Shown here one piece after another: positions 42,536 to 50,696 of a stretch of 64,000 nt of DNA. Numbering within the stretch: position 1 is the stretch's first letter; every line of letters begins with the position of its first letter. The notes under the pieces were generated by a model, which saw only the letters and a list, made by a program, of their open reading frames with translations, did no database searches and was not told where the DNA came from. Source of the stretch: Bacillus fonticola (lineage in GTDB: Bacteria > Bacillota > Bacilli > Bacillales > JC228); assembly GCF_012955605.1 (NCBI RefSeq), contig NZ_CP052135.1, positions 734,001 to 798,000 of the forward strand. The letters run 5' to 3'. The translations under genes and the position numbers were made by a program.

Positions 42536-42637
42536 ACACCAAGCGGTAGCGCGGTCAGGGGTTCAAACAAGAAAAAAGAGTTCTTCTCCTGTATGCTTGT
42601 AAGCGACAAAACCAAAAGCACAGGGGAGAGAACTCTT

Positions 42638-42880
42638 ATGGACAAGCATACTATGAATGGACTGAAATGGGAAGAGATTGAACGCCATATATGGGACGCA
42701 GGCATGGTGTTCATGCGCAATCTAGTGACGGAAGTTTTACAAGACGTAGACAAGCAACTAGCAGAGAGCCGGGACAAAAAGAGATTCGCTTTGAAGGATA
42801 AGCGAGTATGCCAACAAGAAACGTTATTCGGATTTGTGGAGGTCAAGCGGAATTACTATTGAGATCGCGAAACGGAAAAC
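42638..42880 (+). pseudogene. ISLre2-family (UPF0236) transposase, 5' fragment
   Basis: Translation from ATG 42638 gives MDKHTMNGLKWEEIERHIWD, then KRFALKDKRVCQQETLFGFV and EVKRNYY, the N-terminus of UPF0236/ISLre2 transposases. The next codon is TGA where CGA would be expected, followed by DRET in frame. Similarity then stops at hairpin repeat copy c. The gene is dead, truncated to about 80 residues. Confidence 0.8.
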
Positions 42881-42933
42881 GGTGTCAGTCCCCCATCACG
42901 TTAAAGTGGTGGGGGACTGACACCACATTGCAC
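42874..42933. repeat. 61-bp hairpin repeat, copy c
   Basis: Stem identical to copies b and d, with the ACATTGCAC right flank; left flank GGAAAAC instead of AAGTAAAC. It forms the 3' breakpoint of the ISLre2 fragment. The stretch 42934-43132 holds no gene. Confidence 0.92.
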
Positions 42934-43132
42934 ACAAAATTAACAATTAGATTCGTTTGATTACACAGTATCGTTGTACTACGCAGTAAAGAAGTTCTTT
43001 TTGAACTAAAGCAAGTTACTTGAATTAGATGAAAGAACCATATACTTATTTCTAGAGCTAGGTGTTATATGAAGAATCAATTAAACACTTTAGAGATACT
43101 TATTATCTTTAATTTAGCGAAAAATTAATCGG

Positions 43133-43708
43133 TTAACCTACTTTCTTCGCAACGAGCATGTATAGAGATTCCGCCGGGAAAAATTTCCCTTCTACCTTGA
43201 ATCCTGCTTCATTCATTTCACGCTCCATTCCTTCCAAGGTAATTCTCGGTGCATTCCCTGAACTTATCTTTGGTTCAAGTTCTAGACAGATTAGATAACC
43301 TTCTTTTTTCAGTACATTTTTCATTTGCTGTAATAGCGGTGCGATTGGCTGAATTTCATGCAGGACCAGAGAAGCAATAATGATATCGATAGAACCATCT
43401 GCTAAAGGAAGTGCCTCCATACTCCCCAGCACTGGGACAATATTTGTCACCTGTTCCTCCAAAGCTTTCTCATTTATTATTTCCAGCATAGCAGCGTCGA
43501 TATCTAGTGCGTATACGTTGCCCATAATCCTTTTCGCAGCAGGGATGGAAAGATAACCGGTTCCAGCGCCAAAATCCAACATGCTATCCGTCTCTTTTAA
43601 AGGAATCATGTTCAGCAGTTGTTCTGGAGAGAATTCCTTTCTTCGTTCGGGACTTTCCAAGTACGATACTTTTCCTTTACTGTGCTTACCATGCGAGTGA
43701 TGCATCAT
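43133..43708 (-). CDS. Class I SAM-dependent methyltransferase
   Basis: 191 residues. Motif I MLDFGAGTGYLSIP, acidic residue in YALDIDAAML, motif II-like ADGSIDIIIASLVLHEI and motif III LKKEGYLICLELEP identify a UbiE/Met11-type methyltransferase. The start MMHHSHGKHSKGK is His-rich and may bind metal. TAGGAGGATTTAT before ATG 43708. Third gene of an operon with an Rrf2 regulator and a flavin reductase, so a role in redox or metalloid stress is plausible but unproven. Confidence 0.82.
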   Translation of the reverse strand: MMHHSHGKHSKGKVSYLESPERRKEFSPEQLLNMIPLKETDSMLDFGAGTGYLSIPAAKRIMGNVYALDIDAAMLEIINEKALEEQVTNIVPVLGSMEALPLADGSIDIIIASLVLHEIQPIAPLLQQMKNVLKKEGYLICLELEPKISSGNAPRITLEGMEREMNEAGFKVEGKFFPAESLYMLVAKKVG

Positions 43709-43731
43709 ATAAATCCTCCTATTTTAAACTG

Positions 43732-44640
43732 CTATTTCTCCTGGCTAAATTTTTCTTCTATAAGTGCTGCATTCACAGCAATGGCAGCCATACTACCTTC
43801 CCCTGCCGCAATAATTAACTGGGAAGGACCGGCAATTCGCGTATCACCGCAAGCATACAGCCCTTCTGTGTTCGTGCGTTGCCAGTTGTCAGTTGTAATC
43901 CCTCCCTGCTCATTTAATGTATAGTCGAGTGAATCAAAAGAAGCAGCCTGTTTCCACTCCGCAGTGATAAACCCTCCTTCACGGAGCACTGAAGTTCCAT
44001 CTTCAAGCTGGATTTTTCCCAGCATCCCCTCTTTGCCAATGAGTGAGGAAATCTTCTTTTCGTTAATACTAATGCCATTGTTTTTGAGCAATTCTTGTTC
44101 TTCGAGCGAAAGGACTTTTCTGCCGTTAGTAAAAATAATTAAATCACTCGTCCAGTTGGATACCACTTTTGCCATATGAAACGCCTTTTGATCTTCAGCG
44201 ATCACTGCAAGCGGCCGATCTCTTAATTCCCAGCCATCACAGAAAGGACAGCTGAACAGGCTCTTGCCATAGAACTCTTTCACCCGTGGAATATCTGGAA
44301 GGACTTCCTTAAAGCCGGTGGCGAGTATGATTTTTTTCGCGCTGTATACTTCCCCGTTTTCTGTCTCTACTTGAAACAAGTTGTTTTCTTTATTTATACG
44401 ATGCACCCGTTGCCGTTCAATCCTCACGTCCGGGTACCTACCCAATTCTTCTTGGGCAATCCTTTTGAATTCCTGCGGATGTATACCATCCCTTGTGATA
44501 AACCCGTGGGACTCAGAAGTCACCGCATTTCTCGGTGTGTTGTCATCAAACAGGATCGTTTTACGTCTTGATCTTCCAAGTACTAATGCAGCATTCAATC
44601 CAGCCGGTCCTCCGCCAATAACAGCGCAGTCTAATATCAT
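43732..44640 (-). CDS. NAD(P)/FAD-dependent oxidoreductase, thioredoxin-reductase-like
   Basis: 302 residues. FAD-binding GGGPAGLNAALVLGRSR at the N-terminus, redox pair in FSCPFCDGWELR (CPFC in place of the CATC of thioredoxin reductase), NAD region AVIAEDQKAFH and the final FAD motif GLYACGDTRIAGPSQLIIAA. It fits the low-molecular-weight TrxB-like group. ATG 44640 is preferred: GAGGGAG lies at the right distance, and it starts MILDCAVIGGG. Middle gene of the Rrf2 operon. Confidence 0.85.
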   Translation of the reverse strand: MILDCAVIGGGPAGLNAALVLGRSRRKTILFDDNTPRNAVTSESHGFITRDGIHPQEFKRIAQEELGRYPDVRIERQRVHRINKENNLFQVETENGEVYSAKKIILATGFKEVLPDIPRVKEFYGKSLFSCPFCDGWELRDRPLAVIAEDQKAFHMAKVVSNWTSDLIIFTNGRKVLSLEEQELLKNNGISINEKKISSLIGKEGMLGKIQLEDGTSVLREGGFITAEWKQAASFDSLDYTLNEQGGITTDNWQRTNTEGLYACGDTRIAGPSQLIIAAGEGSMAAIAVNAALIEEKFSQEK

Positions 44641-44674
44641 CTTGTTCACTCCCTCAATAAATTTAATTTTTTAC

Positions 44675-45076
44675 TTATTTCTGTTTTGATTCTGCCTCTT
44701 TTGCAATATCGCTCAGAAGCTTTGATGCCAGTTCACCTTTCATATTTTCCTCTGCCTGTCTCATGACGTTCTCAATCAAGCAGCCTTGATGATGAATGGA
44801 GCAGTCGAATAAGCTAGTCTCTCCTTCAATCGCATGAATAACGTCCAAAAAGGATGTTTCATGTTTTGTTCTGGAGATTTTATAGCCTCCCTTCGCGCCA
44901 GGCGTCGATTCAATCAAACCTGCTTTCGTAAGTTTGGTTAAAACCTTAGAAAGGTACGTCGGGGAAAGATGCTGCATTTCGGCTAATTCCTGCACTCCCA
45001 CTGAGCTCCCCCCAGGCTGCAGCATTAAATGGACCATCGTATGCAGAGCGTAGTTTGTCGCGTTTGAATACCTCAT
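44675..45076 (-). CDS. Rrf2-family transcriptional regulator
   Basis: 133 residues. N-terminal winged helix (MRYSNATNYALHTMVHLMLQ, VQELAEMQHLSPTYLSKVLT, GAKGGYKISR) and the C-terminal Cys pair in FDCSIHHQGCL, which in this family senses redox state or holds an Fe-S cluster. It heads the operon with the flavin reductase and methyltransferase and probably represses it. A perfect inverted repeat lies 24 bases upstream. RBS GGAGGTTATGT. Confidence 0.88.
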   Translation of the reverse strand: MRYSNATNYALHTMVHLMLQPGGSSVGVQELAEMQHLSPTYLSKVLTKLTKAGLIESTPGAKGGYKISRTKHETSFLDVIHAIEGETSLFDCSIHHQGCLIENVMRQAEENMKGELASKLLSDIAKEAESKQK

Positions 45077-45099
45077 ACATAACCTCCTTACACTTAAAG

Positions 45100-45121
45100 G
45101 ATATTAAAGACTCTTAATATC
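45100..45121. promoter_or_regulatory. Rrf2 operator candidate
   Basis: Perfect dyad GATATTAA-AGACTC-TTAATATC just upstream of the Rrf2 gene, the size and AT-richness expected for an Rrf2 dimer site. The rest of 45122-45324 has no supportable gene. Confidence 0.65.
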
Positions 45122-45324
45122 TGTAATGTTGTTAAGTTTATCACTTGACGTAAAGGAAGTCAACTTGGGGGTTTTTAAACTTCGACTAAACGCCGTTACC
45201 TTAGGTACAATATTTTACAAAAAGAGAAAATTTATTTGTTCGTTGCGCAGTAATGGTCTACTACGCATTAATGACTTACGGCTTCGTTTCCAACATTACT
45301 ACCCAATATTTTAGTTATTTTTTA

Positions 45325-45385
45325 AGTAAACGGTGTCAGTCCCCCATCACGTTAAAGTGGTGGGGGACTGACACCACATTGCACA
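45325..45385. repeat. 61-bp hairpin repeat, copy d
   Basis: Complete unit with both flanks (AAGTAAAC and ACATTGCAC). The MFS fragment begins with the very next bases. Confidence 0.92.
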
Positions 45386-45805
45386 AGACCGTTTACGGGG
45401 AAGTGGTTTGACCGATACGGTGCGAATGTGATTATTTATCCGGCTCTCTTATGCTTCGCAGTCGGTATGTTCCTATTAAGTGGAACTGAATCAGCCGTTA
45501 TTTTTCTCGTGGCTGCTGGACTTATCGGCCTTGGCTGGGGGACAGTTTTTCCGAGCTTTCAAACGATTGCTATTCAAGAAGCAGCTCCAGCACGAAAAGG
45601 ATTGGCGACCGCTACCTTTCTATCAACCTTTGATTTAGGAATTGGGATCGGATCGTTTTTAGCAGGTGTTATCGGAGCAGAAATAGGGTTTAGTTCATTG
45701 TACCTTTACGCTTCTTTCCTGATTCTCCTTGGTATAGGAGTTTACTATCTCCTTCATGGAAAAGCTACGACAGTAGTGATGAAGGGTATGAAGACGGATG
45801 CTTAG
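45386..45805 (+). pseudogene. MFS transporter, 3' fragment
   Basis: In frame from the first bases after hairpin repeat copy d: RPFTGKWFDRYGANVIIYPA, then FPSFQTIAIQEAAPARKGLA and a final LLGIGVYYLLHG. It aligns with the last 135 residues of the MFS protein at 506-1741 (RPFTGKWFDRFGPHAVILPS). The first two thirds are missing and there is no start signal, so it is a remnant. The break coincides with the repeat. Confidence 0.88.
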
Positions 45806-45861
45806 TAGTGAACTTTAGTGCAAGCAGCTCCATGTGAACAAGGTCATGCGGACAGGGTGGC

Positions 45862-45897
45862 AAAAAAGGATCAACCAATCGGTTGATCCTTTTTTTG
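45862..45897. terminator. Bidirectional terminator
   Basis: Stem AAAAAAGGATCAACC/GGTTGATCCTTTTTTT with loop AATC, between convergent genes. Confidence 0.92.
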
Positions 45898-45940
45898 CGG
45901 TATTTGTCCCAACAACGATAAAACTTTATAGTGGAATACC

Positions 45941-46876
45941 TCATCGAATAGAGCCGTGACGTAAAACAGCGTGCACCCCTTTAGCCCCGTTGACAATTTG
46001 TGTCACTCTTAAATCGACAGTGGCACTTGCCAATGCGGTCGCTTCGGCTTTTGTGATTCCGTAAAATTGTTGCATCAGTTGCACCATTTGATCGAGCGCT
46101 CCAGCAGCGGCCTCGTTTAAATCTTCATGAAACCCGAACGTAATCCATTCCTCGGGGGTTTTGGCTCTCGGCATGTGTAGGTGCATATCTTCCCTTACAA
46201 TTAGGGTGATGTCGACAAAATCCATCGGGCATTCGATGGCTGTACCGGACACCTCGCCATCTCCTTGTAACGCATGACCGTCACCAATTGAAAACAGAGC
46301 GCCATCCACAGAGATCGGTAAAAATAGACTACTTCCTCTGACTAGTTCTTTACAGTCGATATTTCCGCCACAATAACGAGGTGGGGGTGTCGAATGTACA
46401 CCCGGTTCAGATGGAGCCACACCTAGTAATCCCATAAATGGCCGAAGCCCTACATGAAATTCATGATCGCCGATTTTACAGCTACCTGTCATTGTCGTTG
46501 GGTTCAGTTCCCAATCTAACTCAATTTTCTCAATGTCAATTAGGCCGAGCTTCTCATTTTGCCAGTTTTTAATGCCACCTGCCCAGTTCCGACCATACCA
46601 TCCTGGGACGATGTCATTCAATCTCACTTCTAGCACCATTCCAGGCTTAGCATTACGAATAGCGATAGGCCCTATGATCGGGTGACCAGGCTTCTCTTCT
46701 TGCTCTTTGGAATGAAAGATCATTCTTTCTTCATTTTTGGATTTAGAATATCCCCACTGTATGTCAGGTGTAGTTAATTGAATAGAGTCACCTGAATTAA
46801 CTGTCAAAATAGGTTGATAATTCTTGCTGAATGAACCGTGTAGATTCTCACTGTTTAAATTAAGTGTATGTATCAT
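45941..46876 (-). CDS. Acetamidase/formamidase family protein
   Basis: 311 residues. The FmdA/AmdA family pattern is clear: GHPIIGPIAIRNAKPGMVLE, an AGGIKNWQNEK loop, PFMGLLGVAP, PPRYCGGNIDCKEL, and the active-site FSIGDGHALQGDGEVSGTAI. These enzymes hydrolyse formamide or short amides to ammonia and acid. ATG 46876 is chosen: AAAAGGAGGCTACGAAG precedes it and it starts MIHTLNLNSEN; the in-frame start at 46912 has no site. A divergent hairpin of the 61-bp type lies just upstream. Confidence 0.88.
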   Translation of the reverse strand: MIHTLNLNSENLHGSFSKNYQPILTVNSGDSIQLTTPDIQWGYSKSKNEERMIFHSKEQEEKPGHPIIGPIAIRNAKPGMVLEVRLNDIVPGWYGRNWAGGIKNWQNEKLGLIDIEKIELDWELNPTTMTGSCKIGDHEFHVGLRPFMGLLGVAPSEPGVHSTPPPRYCGGNIDCKELVRGSSLFLPISVDGALFSIGDGHALQGDGEVSGTAIECPMDFVDITLIVREDMHLHMPRAKTPEEWITFGFHEDLNEAAAGALDQMVQLMQQFYGITKAEATALASATVDLRVTQIVNGAKGVHAVLRHGSIR

Positions 46877-46897
46877 CTTCGTAGCCTCCTTTTGGTA

Positions 46898-46935
46898 ACA
46901 GTCCCCCATCACACGGGTAGTCGGTGGGGGACTGT
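46898..46935. repeat. Diverged hairpin repeat, copy e
   Basis: ACAGTCCCCCA/TGGGGGACTGT stem family with a different loop (ATCACACGGGTAGTCGG) and without the outer flanks. Related to, but more diverged than, copies a-d and f. Confidence 0.7.
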
Positions 46936-47081
46936 CATCAGTTTAAACGATATTGCTTACAAACAGGAAGGGGCTATAAATGACTTCTGCAATGATGTTT
47001 CGTTAAAAGAGTCGTTATGACGGGATTCCTTATTTAAAGAAGGAATAGTCTTGATTGCATTTTATAAACCAACGTATTAAA

Positions 47082-47093
47082 ATATTTAAATAT
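47082..47093. promoter_or_regulatory. ArsR/SmtB operator candidate
   Basis: Perfect palindrome ATATTTAAATAT overlapping a possible -10 (TATTAAAAT) and lying 24 bases before the ArsR-family start. AT-rich 12-2-12-like sites next to the -10 are typical of CadC/SmtB/CzrA repressors. Confidence 0.55.
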
Positions 47094-47117
47094 GAGGTTA
47101 GTTGAAAGGAGTTCACA

Positions 47118-47453
47118 ATGGAAGTAAACAAAGAAATGCGTCAAGAGGTTAGTTCTGAAATTTACGCCAAGTTCTTCCACGGATTAGCGAACCCAACACG
47201 ATTTAAAATTGCTCTATCTCTTTTAGATAAAGAGAAAAATGTAAGTGAGCTTGTTGGGGAGCTGCAATTAAAGCAGTCCCAGGTGTCAAATCAGTTGGCA
47301 TGCTTGAAATGGTGTGGTTACGTGGATACCCGCCAAGAAGGGAAGTACGTTTATTACTACATTAAGGATGAAAGAGTAAAACAAATGATTCTGCTTGCTA
47401 CAGAATTGGTGAGAGATAATGCCAAACAAATTAGTGAGTGTACGAGAATTTAG
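47118..47453 (+). CDS. ArsR/SmtB-family metal-responsive repressor
   Basis: 111 residues with a winged helix: YAKFFHGLANPTRFKIALSL, then NVSELVGELQLKQSQVSNQL and a wing GYVDTRQEGKYVYYYI. Metal-site cysteines may be those in the recognition helix region ACLKWC (an alpha3-type site like ArsR/CadC/CmtR) plus the late SECTRI. It should repress the following metal operon in the absence of Hg or another soft metal. GAAAGGAG before ATG 47118. Confidence 0.88.
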   Translation: MEVNKEMRQEVSSEIYAKFFHGLANPTRFKIALSLLDKEKNVSELVGELQLKQSQVSNQLACLKWCGYVDTRQEGKYVYYYIKDERVKQMILLATELVRDNAKQISECTRI

Positions 47454-47479
47454 GTTCCTTTGATTGTGGGTGAAAATAG

Positions 47480-47641
47480 GTGAAGATATTAGGATGGTTA
47501 ATCGGTGTCGCTTTATTTATCGGTGGTGTTGTAAAAATGGAGTGGCAGGATGGAGAAGGTTGCAGGAATTATTATCCTTTTAGCGACTGTATATTTAGTG
47601 ATTTATCAAATGTATATAGCCTAGAACTAAATACATATTAA
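47480..47641 (+). CDS. Small membrane ORF of the mer operon
   Basis: A 53-residue frame from GTG 47480: hydrophobic start KILGWLIGVALFIGGVVKME, then CRNYYPFSDC with two Cys. A weak GGGTGA site lies six bases before. A second frame inside it, 47550-47624, reads MEKVAGIIILLATVYLVIYQ, another membrane helix. Either or both could be small metal-handling membrane proteins like MerE/MerF, or one gene split by a frameshift. Not recognised. Confidence 0.4.
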   Translation: MKILGWLIGVALFIGGVVKMEWQDGEGCRNYYPFSDCIFSDLSNVYSLELNTY

Positions 47642-47689
47642 GTAAAGAACTAGGCGGATTTCAAATAAAGAGAAAAGGCGGTGTGCGTA

Positions 47690-48478
47690 TTGTTTAAAGA
47701 TTTTATTACTATATTTGGGTATACAATTCAAACGCATGGAGTAGTTTCTGTTATAGCAATTTTGCTTGGATACGGTGTGGCAAAGGTTAGAGTGAAAGGA
47801 ACTGTCTATGAGAAACACATGGACAACTTTATCTTCTACGCAATAATAGGGGCAATTATTGGTGCGCGTTTTTGGCATGTTTTTATCTTTCAATGGCCGT
47901 ATTTTTCCCAGAATCCAGGTGAAATTTTGATGATATGGAAAGGTGGCATTTCCATATTAGGGGCAATCGTCGGTGGAATCATAGTGCTATTTTTTTACAC
48001 TCGGAAACACAAATTAAGCTTTTTTGAAATGGCAGATTATCTTGCTCCTGCGCTCATTTTAGGACAGGGTATCGGTAGAGCGGCTGAATTATTGGCAGGG
48101 GATGTGTTTGGCTCCCCAACAGGTGGTAACTTTGGCATGGTCTATCCAGAAGGCACTGTCGCCTATTCCTACTATGGATCCCAGCCTTTATGGCCTGCTG
48201 ATATATGGGAGAGTCAGGGGAATTTTGTGATTTACGCGATTCTCGTTATATTAGGGGCGAAGATGTTACCGAAAGGCTGGTTGTTTTTATCCTATATCGC
48301 CATGTATTTTGCACAACGCTTTATCCTTGAATTTTTTAGGGGGGATTCACCGAATTACTTATTTAATTTAACGGCAGGACAATGGACATCTATTTGGGTC
48401 ATAATAGCGGCAATCATTTCGGGTATTATTTTGTTCGTTCGACAAAATAAACACAGGGTTAAGGATGCTAAATCATAA
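47690..48478 (+). CDS. Lgt-like membrane protein of the mercury operon
   Basis: 262 residues, seven hydrophobic segments, alignable along its length to prolipoprotein diacylglyceryl transferase ([53 protein letters not shown]). However, the essential His of the Lgt HGG motif (GGMSFHGGLIG in E. coli) is replaced ([11 protein letters not shown]), and the Asn after the catalytic Arg is Glu. So canonical lipoprotein activity is doubtful. TTG 47690 follows AAAGGCGG. It lies between the ArsR regulator and merA, as in other Firmicute mer loci I recall, so it may have a metal-uptake or membrane role. Confidence 0.78.
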   Translation: MFKDFITIFGYTIQTHGVVSVIAILLGYGVAKVRVKGTVYEKHMDNFIFYAIIGAIIGARFWHVFIFQWPYFSQNPGEILMIWKGGISILGAIVGGIIVLFFYTRKHKLSFFEMADYLAPALILGQGIGRAAELLAGDVFGSPTGGNFGMVYPEGTVAYSYYGSQPLWPADIWESQGNFVIYAILVILGAKMLPKGWLFLSYIAMYFAQRFILEFFRGDSPNYLFNLTAGQWTSIWVIIAAIISGIILFVRQNKHRVKDAKS

Positions 48479-48522
48479 TAACAGATAGAATACCTTTATC
48501 TAAAAAAGGAATGGTGATTGTA

Positions 48523-50178
48523 ATGAGTGGAAATGAAGTAAAAGTAAAACTGGGAGTTCAAGGAATGACATGTACCGGATGTGAGGATCACGTAACGGAA
48601 GCATTAAAAAACGCTGGTGCAAAGAATCCTATAGCTGATTTTCGTCGTAGTCAAGCGACGTTTGAAATTACCAAAGAACAGCTTGAGAATGCAAAGCAGG
48701 CAGTAAACGAGACGGGTTATCAAGCAGGAGAAGCTTCGATTGAATCCGAAGAAGAAGTAGTGGTTACTTTAAGTAACCAAGGCGGTGATTATGATCTGCT
48801 TATTATTGGGTCAGGGGGGGCAGCCTTTTCAGCAGCCATCAAAGCCGTAGAAAAAGGGGCCAAAGTGGCAATGGTCGAGCGAGGAACCATTGGTGGCACA
48901 TGCGTCAACATTGGATGTGTCCCTTCCAAAACGATGCTTCGTGCTGGAGAAATCAATCATCTGGCTGGGAATAACCCATTTGCTGGCTTAAATACAAAAG
49001 CTGAACCGGTTGACATGGCTACGTTAACCGAGAAAAAGGATGAGCTCGTTGAAGGCATGAGACAACAAAAATATGTGGACCTTATTGCTGAGTACGGAAT
49101 TGATTTGGTTCGTGGTGAAGCGTCTTTTATTGATGGAAAAACGATTAAAGTGAACGGACAAACATATACAGCAAACAAATTTCTCATTTCAACAGGAGCC
49201 TCTCCGTCCATACCAGATATTCCTGGACTGAAAGATGTGGACTTCTTAACAAGCACAACGGCTTTGGAATTAAAAGAAGTTCCGAAAAAGTTAGCCGTTA
49301 TCGGTTCAGGTTATATTGCGATGGAGTTAGGGCAACTGTTTCATAACTTGGGTGCAGACGTGACGTTGATGCAACGAAGCGAACGACTTTTGAAAGAATA
49401 CGATCCAGAAATATCAGAAGCTGTCGATGAAGCCTTAACCGGGCAAGGTCTTCAATTCATCACAGGAAGCACATACAAAAAGATAGAACAAGATGGTAAT
49501 ATGAAAAAAATCCATATTGAAGTAAATGGTGAAGAGCGAATTATTGAAGCCGATCAGTTATTGGTTGCCACCGGAAGAAGGCCGAATACTGAATCACTCA
49601 ATTTAGAAGCCGCAGGTGTTGAGGTTGGTCAAAAAGGAGAAGTGATTGTTAATGATTACCTGCAGACGAGCAATCCCGACATTTATGCCGCTGGGGATGT
49701 CACATTAGGACCACAATTTGTCTACGTGGCAGCATACGAAGGTGGAGTTGTTGTTGAAAACGCAATAGGATCCGCTAATAAGAAAGCAGATCTACGTTTT
49801 GTTCCTGGTGTTACATTTACGAATCCTTCAATTGCTACAGTTGGTTTAACCGAACTACAAGCCAAAGATCAAGGATATGATGTGAAGACGTCGGTACTCC
49901 CACTCGACAGTGTACCAAGAGCACTCGTGAACCGGGAAACAAATGGTGTCTTCAAGCTCGTTGTTGATAACCAAACACAGAAAATTCTCGGTGCCCATGT
50001 CGTTGCTGAAAATGCTGGTGACGTGATCTATGGTGCTACATTAGCCGTACAGTTTGGTGTAACCGCAGACGATTTAAAAAATACGATGGCTCCATATTTA
50101 ACAATGTCTGAAGGCTTGAAACTAGCCGCCTTAACATTGGATAAAGACGTCAGTAAATTATCTTGCTGCGCAGGATAG
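48523..50178 (+). CDS. merA: Mercury(II) reductase MerA
   Basis: 551 residues. One N-terminal HMA domain ([20 protein letters not shown]), FAD motif [15 protein letters not shown], redox pair in [25 protein letters not shown] region [20 protein letters not shown] and the C-terminal vicinal Cys pair in SKLSCCAG that passes Hg2+ to the active site. It closely matches Bacillus RC607-type MerA over its whole length but has a single HMA domain. It reduces Hg2+ to volatile Hg0. ATG 48523 is preferred; ATG 48511 abuts the AAAAGGA site. Confidence 0.95.
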   Translation: MSGNEVKVKLGVQGMTCTGCEDHVTEALKNAGAKNPIADFRRSQATFEITKEQLENAKQAVNETGYQAGEASIESEEEVVVTLSNQGGDYDLLIIGSGGAAFSAAIKAVEKGAKVAMVERGTIGGTCVNIGCVPSKTMLRAGEINHLAGNNPFAGLNTKAEPVDMATLTEKKDELVEGMRQQKYVDLIAEYGIDLVRGEASFIDGKTIKVNGQTYTANKFLISTGASPSIPDIPGLKDVDFLTSTTALELKEVPKKLAVIGSGYIAMELGQLFHNLGADVTLMQRSERLLKEYDPEISEAVDEALTGQGLQFITGSTYKKIEQDGNMKKIHIEVNGEERIIEADQLLVATGRRPNTESLNLEAAGVEVGQKGEVIVNDYLQTSNPDIYAAGDVTLGPQFVYVAAYEGGVVVENAIGSANKKADLRFVPGVTFTNPSIATVGLTELQAKDQGYDVKTSVLPLDSVPRALVNRETNGVFKLVVDNQTQKILGAHVVAENAGDVIYGATLAVQFGVTADDLKNTMAPYLTMSEGLKLAALTLDKDVSKLSCCAG

Positions 50179-50279
50179 AGAAAAGAACTATGTGAGTTTT
50201 TTTCAATACATACATACATCCATTTATTCCGGCAATAATGAACTTGTAAGAAATCATTTAAAAGGAGTTGTTTTAAACA

Positions 50280-50591
50280 GTGGAACAAGTAAAAGGAAAA
50301 GCAATGGAATTATGTTTTGAGGCAGCAATATTATGTGAAAAAACATACGCAGAGGCATTGGACACACAAAACACTAAGCTAATTCGATATGTAAGGGATT
50401 GTGCTGACCTTTGTTATACTTGCGGTCAATTTTGTGCGCGCGACAGTGAATTTATGGGGGCTCTTAGCAAGGCGTGTGCGGATACGTGTGAAAAATGTGC
50501 AGATCTTTGTGATAGTGTTGGAACTGATATTGCAAAAGAATGTGCAGAAGCATGCCGCCGTTGTGCAAAGGCTTGCCGAAGTGCTGCATAG
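50280..50591 (+). CDS. Csp-like four-helix-bundle copper-binding protein (DUF326)
   Basis: 103 residues with 14 Cys in CxxxC patterns along helices (CADLCYTCGQFC, CADTCEKCADLC, CAEACRRCAKAC), the hallmark of Csp copper-storage four-helix bundles. The Cys line the core and hold many Cu(I) ions, or other soft metals. GTG 50280 is used, though ATG 50304, with AAAAGGA at better distance, is a good alternative. It follows merA and ends at a terminator, so it belongs to the metal operon. Confidence 0.88.
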   Translation: MEQVKGKAMELCFEAAILCEKTYAEALDTQNTKLIRYVRDCADLCYTCGQFCARDSEFMGALSKACADTCEKCADLCDSVGTDIAKECAEACRRCAKACRSAA

Positions 50592-50617
50592 TTCAATTTG
50601 ACTCAAACAATAAGAAG

Positions 50618-50656
50618 CGTGCATGAATTTAAGACAAATTCATGCACGTTTTTATT
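50618..50656 (+). terminator. Terminator of the mer operon
   Basis: 13-bp stem CGTGCATGAATTT/AAATTCATGCACG followed by TTTTTATTG. Confidence 0.92.
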
Positions 50657-50696
50657 GGGTGAAAACTACATGTGAACGATGTGAAAGTTTATCCCT

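Noticed and set aside
43619-43924. Plus-strand frame opposite the methyltransferase and reductase
   Set aside because: Antisense shadow of two well-supported genes.
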